A stretch of 33,549 nt of DNA, from the NCBI GenBank assembly GCA_947164965.1, contig CAMUYR010000037.1, positions 1 to 33,549 of the forward strand. The letters run 5' to 3'. Shown here in pieces: positions 32,036 through 33,549 of this stretch; positions within the stretch are counted from its first letter, which is position 1, and every line of letters starts with the position of its first letter. Source of the DNA: an uncultured Prevotella sp. GTDB taxonomy: Bacteria > Bacteroidota > Bacteroidia > Bacteroidales > Bacteroidaceae. The notes beneath the pieces were generated by a model. That model was given only the letters and a program-made list of their open reading frames with translations, had not been told where the DNA came from and did no database searches. Both the position numbers and the translations under genes were made by a program.

Positions 32036-32407
32036 ATGGGACTTTACACATTATTTGTAATTCTTATCGTGATTGCAGCCGTGCTGATGATCGGTATCGT
32101 GCTGATTCAAGAGTCTAAGGGTGGTGGCTTGTCTTCAAGCTTCGCTCAGTACAATCAGATTGGTGGTGTTCGCAAGACTACCGACTTCATCGAGAAGGCA
32201 ACCTGGGGTCTTGCTGCTGCTATGGTGGTTATCAGCGTCGTATGCGCATGGGTTGCTCCCACCGCATCTGTCGACACTTCAGTGATGGAGAACATCGAGA
32301 ACCCCATCACCAATCCTAACAATCTGCCTGGTTTCGGTGCCAGCCAGCAGAACGATGCAGCCGCTCCTGCCGCTGCTCCTGCTGCTACCGATTCTACCAA
32401 GAAGTAA
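32036..32407 (+). CDS. secG: Preprotein translocase subunit SecG
   Basis: Small inner-membrane subunit of the SecYEG channel. The 123-residue protein has two membrane helices (about 3-24 and 56-77) joined by the family loop: LIQESKGGGLSSSFAQYNQIGGVRKTTDFIEKATW. The C-terminal 35 residues are rich in Ala, Pro and Asn, a common disordered tail in Bacteroidetes SecG. It starts seven bases after the hypothetical gene and is last in the operon; a hairpin terminator follows. Confidence 0.93.
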   Translation: MGLYTLFVILIVIAAVLMIGIVLIQESKGGGLSSSFAQYNQIGGVRKTTDFIEKATWGLAAAMVVISVVCAWVAPTASVDTSVMENIENPITNPNNLPGFGASQQNDAAAPAAAPAATDSTKK

Positions 32408-32438
32408 TCACTCTTCCATCAATTTACGATAACGCGCA

Positions 32439-32475
32439 CGCTTAGGTTCCTCAAGACCTAAGCGTTGTGCTTTTA
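32439..32475. terminator. Terminator hairpin between convergent secG and the EamA transporter gene
   Basis: CGCTTAGGT (32439-32447) pairs perfectly with ACCTAAGCG (32456-32464) over an eight-base loop, followed by TTGTGCTTTT. It lies between the two stop codons. Confidence 0.75.
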
Positions 32476-33360
32476 TTTCCTGACTCTGTTGCAGAGGAAC
32501 ATGCCCACCAGGATAAGCAGCGTGCCGATGATGAAAAAGATGGTGATGCGCTCCGACAGGATTATCCAGGCAAAAACCACGGTGACTACCGGATTGAAAT
32601 AGACATAGTTGGTAGCCACCACAGCACCCAGCTTCTTGATAGCCCAATTCCACAACAGATAGCAAAGCATGGAGGCCACACAACTCAGAAACAACAAGTT
32701 CATCAGAATGTCTGGACGCAGCAGCAAGCTCAGCGACGGTCGCTCGGGCCATATCAGGAAATAGGGAATCATCGACAGCAAGCCATAGAAGAACACCTTA
32801 CGCGTAATAAATAAGGTGCTATAGCGCTTATTAACAGGTATGAGCAGCAACGAATATAGCGCCCAACAGAGGCAGGCGACAAAGGCCAGCGTATCGCCTA
32901 GAGGCGACAGATGGAGCACGAAATGGCCGTTCAGCACCACGACGACGACACCCACTGCCGCCATCACCGTTCCCACTATCTGCAGTCCGTGCAGCCGTTC
33001 CGAACGATAGAACATAGCTATCAGCAGCGCTGCAAACAACGGGCAGAGGCATACTATCAGCGACGTGTTGGTCGTGGTGGTATAGTTCATAGCACTATTC
33101 TCAGTCAGAAAATACAACGAGCCGCCGGTCACACCCAGTCCTACCATCAGCAGCTCGTCCTTCCACGACGACGACAGTAAGCGGAACGAATGGCGCGTTG
33201 CGGAATAGGCAAGCAGCAGGATGTAAGCCACCACAAAACGCAGCACAAAAATCTGCGCTGGTGTCAGTCCGGCTATCAGCAGCAACTTAGTGAAGACGAA
33301 CGTAGTGCCCCACACCGCCACCACCAAGAAAGCCACCAAGTGATATAACAACCTGTTCAT
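32473..33360 (-). CDS. EamA/DMT-family transporter
   Basis: A roughly 295-residue inner-membrane protein with ten predicted helices in two EamA repeats. The first opens with LVAFLVVAVWGTTFVFTKLLL and the second around FVACLCWALYSLLLIPVNKRY; this is the drug/metabolite transporter pattern. The substrate cannot be inferred. I use the ATG at 33360 (MNRLLYHLV) rather than an ATG at 33498, which would add 46 residues rich in Phe and Cys that run across the promoter and into the tRNA. The promoter's -7 box ends seven bases before the chosen ATG. Confidence 0.88.
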   Translation of the reverse strand: MNRLLYHLVAFLVVAVWGTTFVFTKLLLIAGLTPAQIFVLRFVVAYILLLAYSATRHSFRLLSSSWKDELLMVGLGVTGGSLYFLTENSAMNYTTTTNTSLIVCLCPLFAALLIAMFYRSERLHGLQIVGTVMAAVGVVVVVLNGHFVLHLSPLGDTLAFVACLCWALYSLLLIPVNKRYSTLFITRKVFFYGLLSMIPYFLIWPERPSLSLLLRPDILMNLLFLSCVASMLCYLLWNWAIKKLGAVVATNYVYFNPVVTVVFAWIILSERITIFFIIGTLLILVGMFLCNRVRK

Positions 33361-33367
33361 ATAGTTG

Positions 33368-33396
33368 CAAAGGTAGTAAAAAAATTGGGAAAACAA
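33368..33396 (-). promoter_or_regulatory. Promoter of the EamA transporter gene
   Basis: On the minus strand TTG (33394-33396), an 18-base spacer, then TACCTTTG (33368-33375), ending seven bases before the ATG. It supports the shorter start and predicts almost no leader. Confidence 0.65.
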
Positions 33397-33425
33397 TGCT
33401 TTTTGCAAAAAAAACGCCCAAATAA

Positions 33426-33457
33426 TTTGGTTATTCCGAAAAATGTGAGTACCTTTG
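33426..33457 (+). promoter_or_regulatory. Promoter of tRNA-His
   Basis: TTTG (33426-33429), a 20-base spacer and TACCTTTG (33450-33457), about 40 bases before the tRNA. Confidence 0.7.
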
Positions 33458-33498
33458 CACCCGCAAAACCAAAAAGGTAATGCATTGTTTCCTTTCAT

Positions 33499-33549
33499 GG
33501 TGCCCGTAGTTCAGTTGGTTAGAGCGTCAGATTGTGGTTCTGAATGTCG
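33499..33549 (+). tRNA. tRNA-His (GTG), 3' end cut by the window
   Basis: The sequence starts with an extra G as expected of histidine tRNA (GGTGCCCG). It then has a D-arm (AGTTCAGTTGGTTAGAGC) and an anticodon stem TCAGA/TCTGA around the loop TTGTGGT, with anticodon GTG at 33534-33536. The T-arm and acceptor 3' strand lie outside the window. Confidence 0.93.

Noticed and set aside
33361..33498. 46-residue N-terminal extension of the EamA transporter
   Set aside because: It would cross the transporter's own promoter and that of the tRNA, and family members start at the MNRLLYHLV position.

Overview
The window is a stretch of Bacteroidales chromosome, most likely Prevotella or a close relative. 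Reasons: nearly every upstream region carries the Bacteroidetes promoter signature (TTTG or TTG about 19-20 bases before TAnnTTTG). Shine-Dalgarno sequences are weak or absent. The gene content is typical of the order: a pyrBI pair, an HU-type DNA-binding protein, a regulator-propeller/Y_Y_Y sensor, an LptE-SecG operon and a LytS/LytTR two-component system. I see no insertion sequence, prophage, CRISPR array or rRNA. The window reads as mostly core chromosome with a few family-specific genes.

Layout. 1-2.4 kb: a class A penicillin-binding protein on the minus strand, divergent from pyrB-pyrI (2.5-3.9 kb). 3.9-5.4 kb: an exported FISUMP-like protein (minus) and an HU-like DNA-binding protein (plus). 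5.4-5.7 kb: a gene-free stretch with two 22-bp tandem arrays, one of which can form a perfect hairpin. 5.7-9.7 kb: glyA and a large propeller sensor that lacks any kinase. 9.75-9.97 kb: a structured RNA with its own promoter and a rod-with-bubble fold resembling 6S RNA. 10.0-12.1 kb: ribE and pepD, convergent around one hairpin terminator. 12.2-13.9 kb: a three-gene membrane cluster (SPFH protein, ribbon-helix-helix protein, DUF1648-like protein). 14.1-21.3 kb: a tripartite efflux operon (TolC-like, adaptor, MacB-type ATPase, MacB-type permease) running into a LytS-type kinase, a LytTR regulator and serine acetyltransferase. 21.3-21.9 kb: a lipoprotein (minus). 22.2-27.1 kb: an AmpG-like permease downstream of a 1204-residue multidomain protein (minus). 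27.2-29.4 kb: rlmN-pdxA. 29.5-32.4 kb: a sigma-54-type activator, LptE-like lipoprotein, a conserved hypothetical and secG. 32.5-33.4 kb: an EamA transporter (minus). 33.5 kb: the 5' part of a tRNA-His cut by the window end.

Most interesting: the 1204-residue protein joins a degenerate glycosyltransferase-like region, an intact GT-A family 2 glycosyltransferase, a HIT-like nucleotidyl-transferase/phosphorylase domain with an HxHxQ motif, and a SpoIID/LytB peptidoglycan-cleaving domain. It has no visible signal peptide, and its gene lies 15 bases upstream of an AmpG-like muropeptide permease. The pair could be a cytoplasmic cell-wall fragment recycling or remodelling unit. A second theme is sequence with a strict 7-base period placed inside genes: in an RlmN loop, in the LptE signal peptide, and in inter-domain linkers of the sigma-54 activator and the SpoIID fusion. 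It also occurs between genes, suggesting small repeats that have been domesticated as protein segments.
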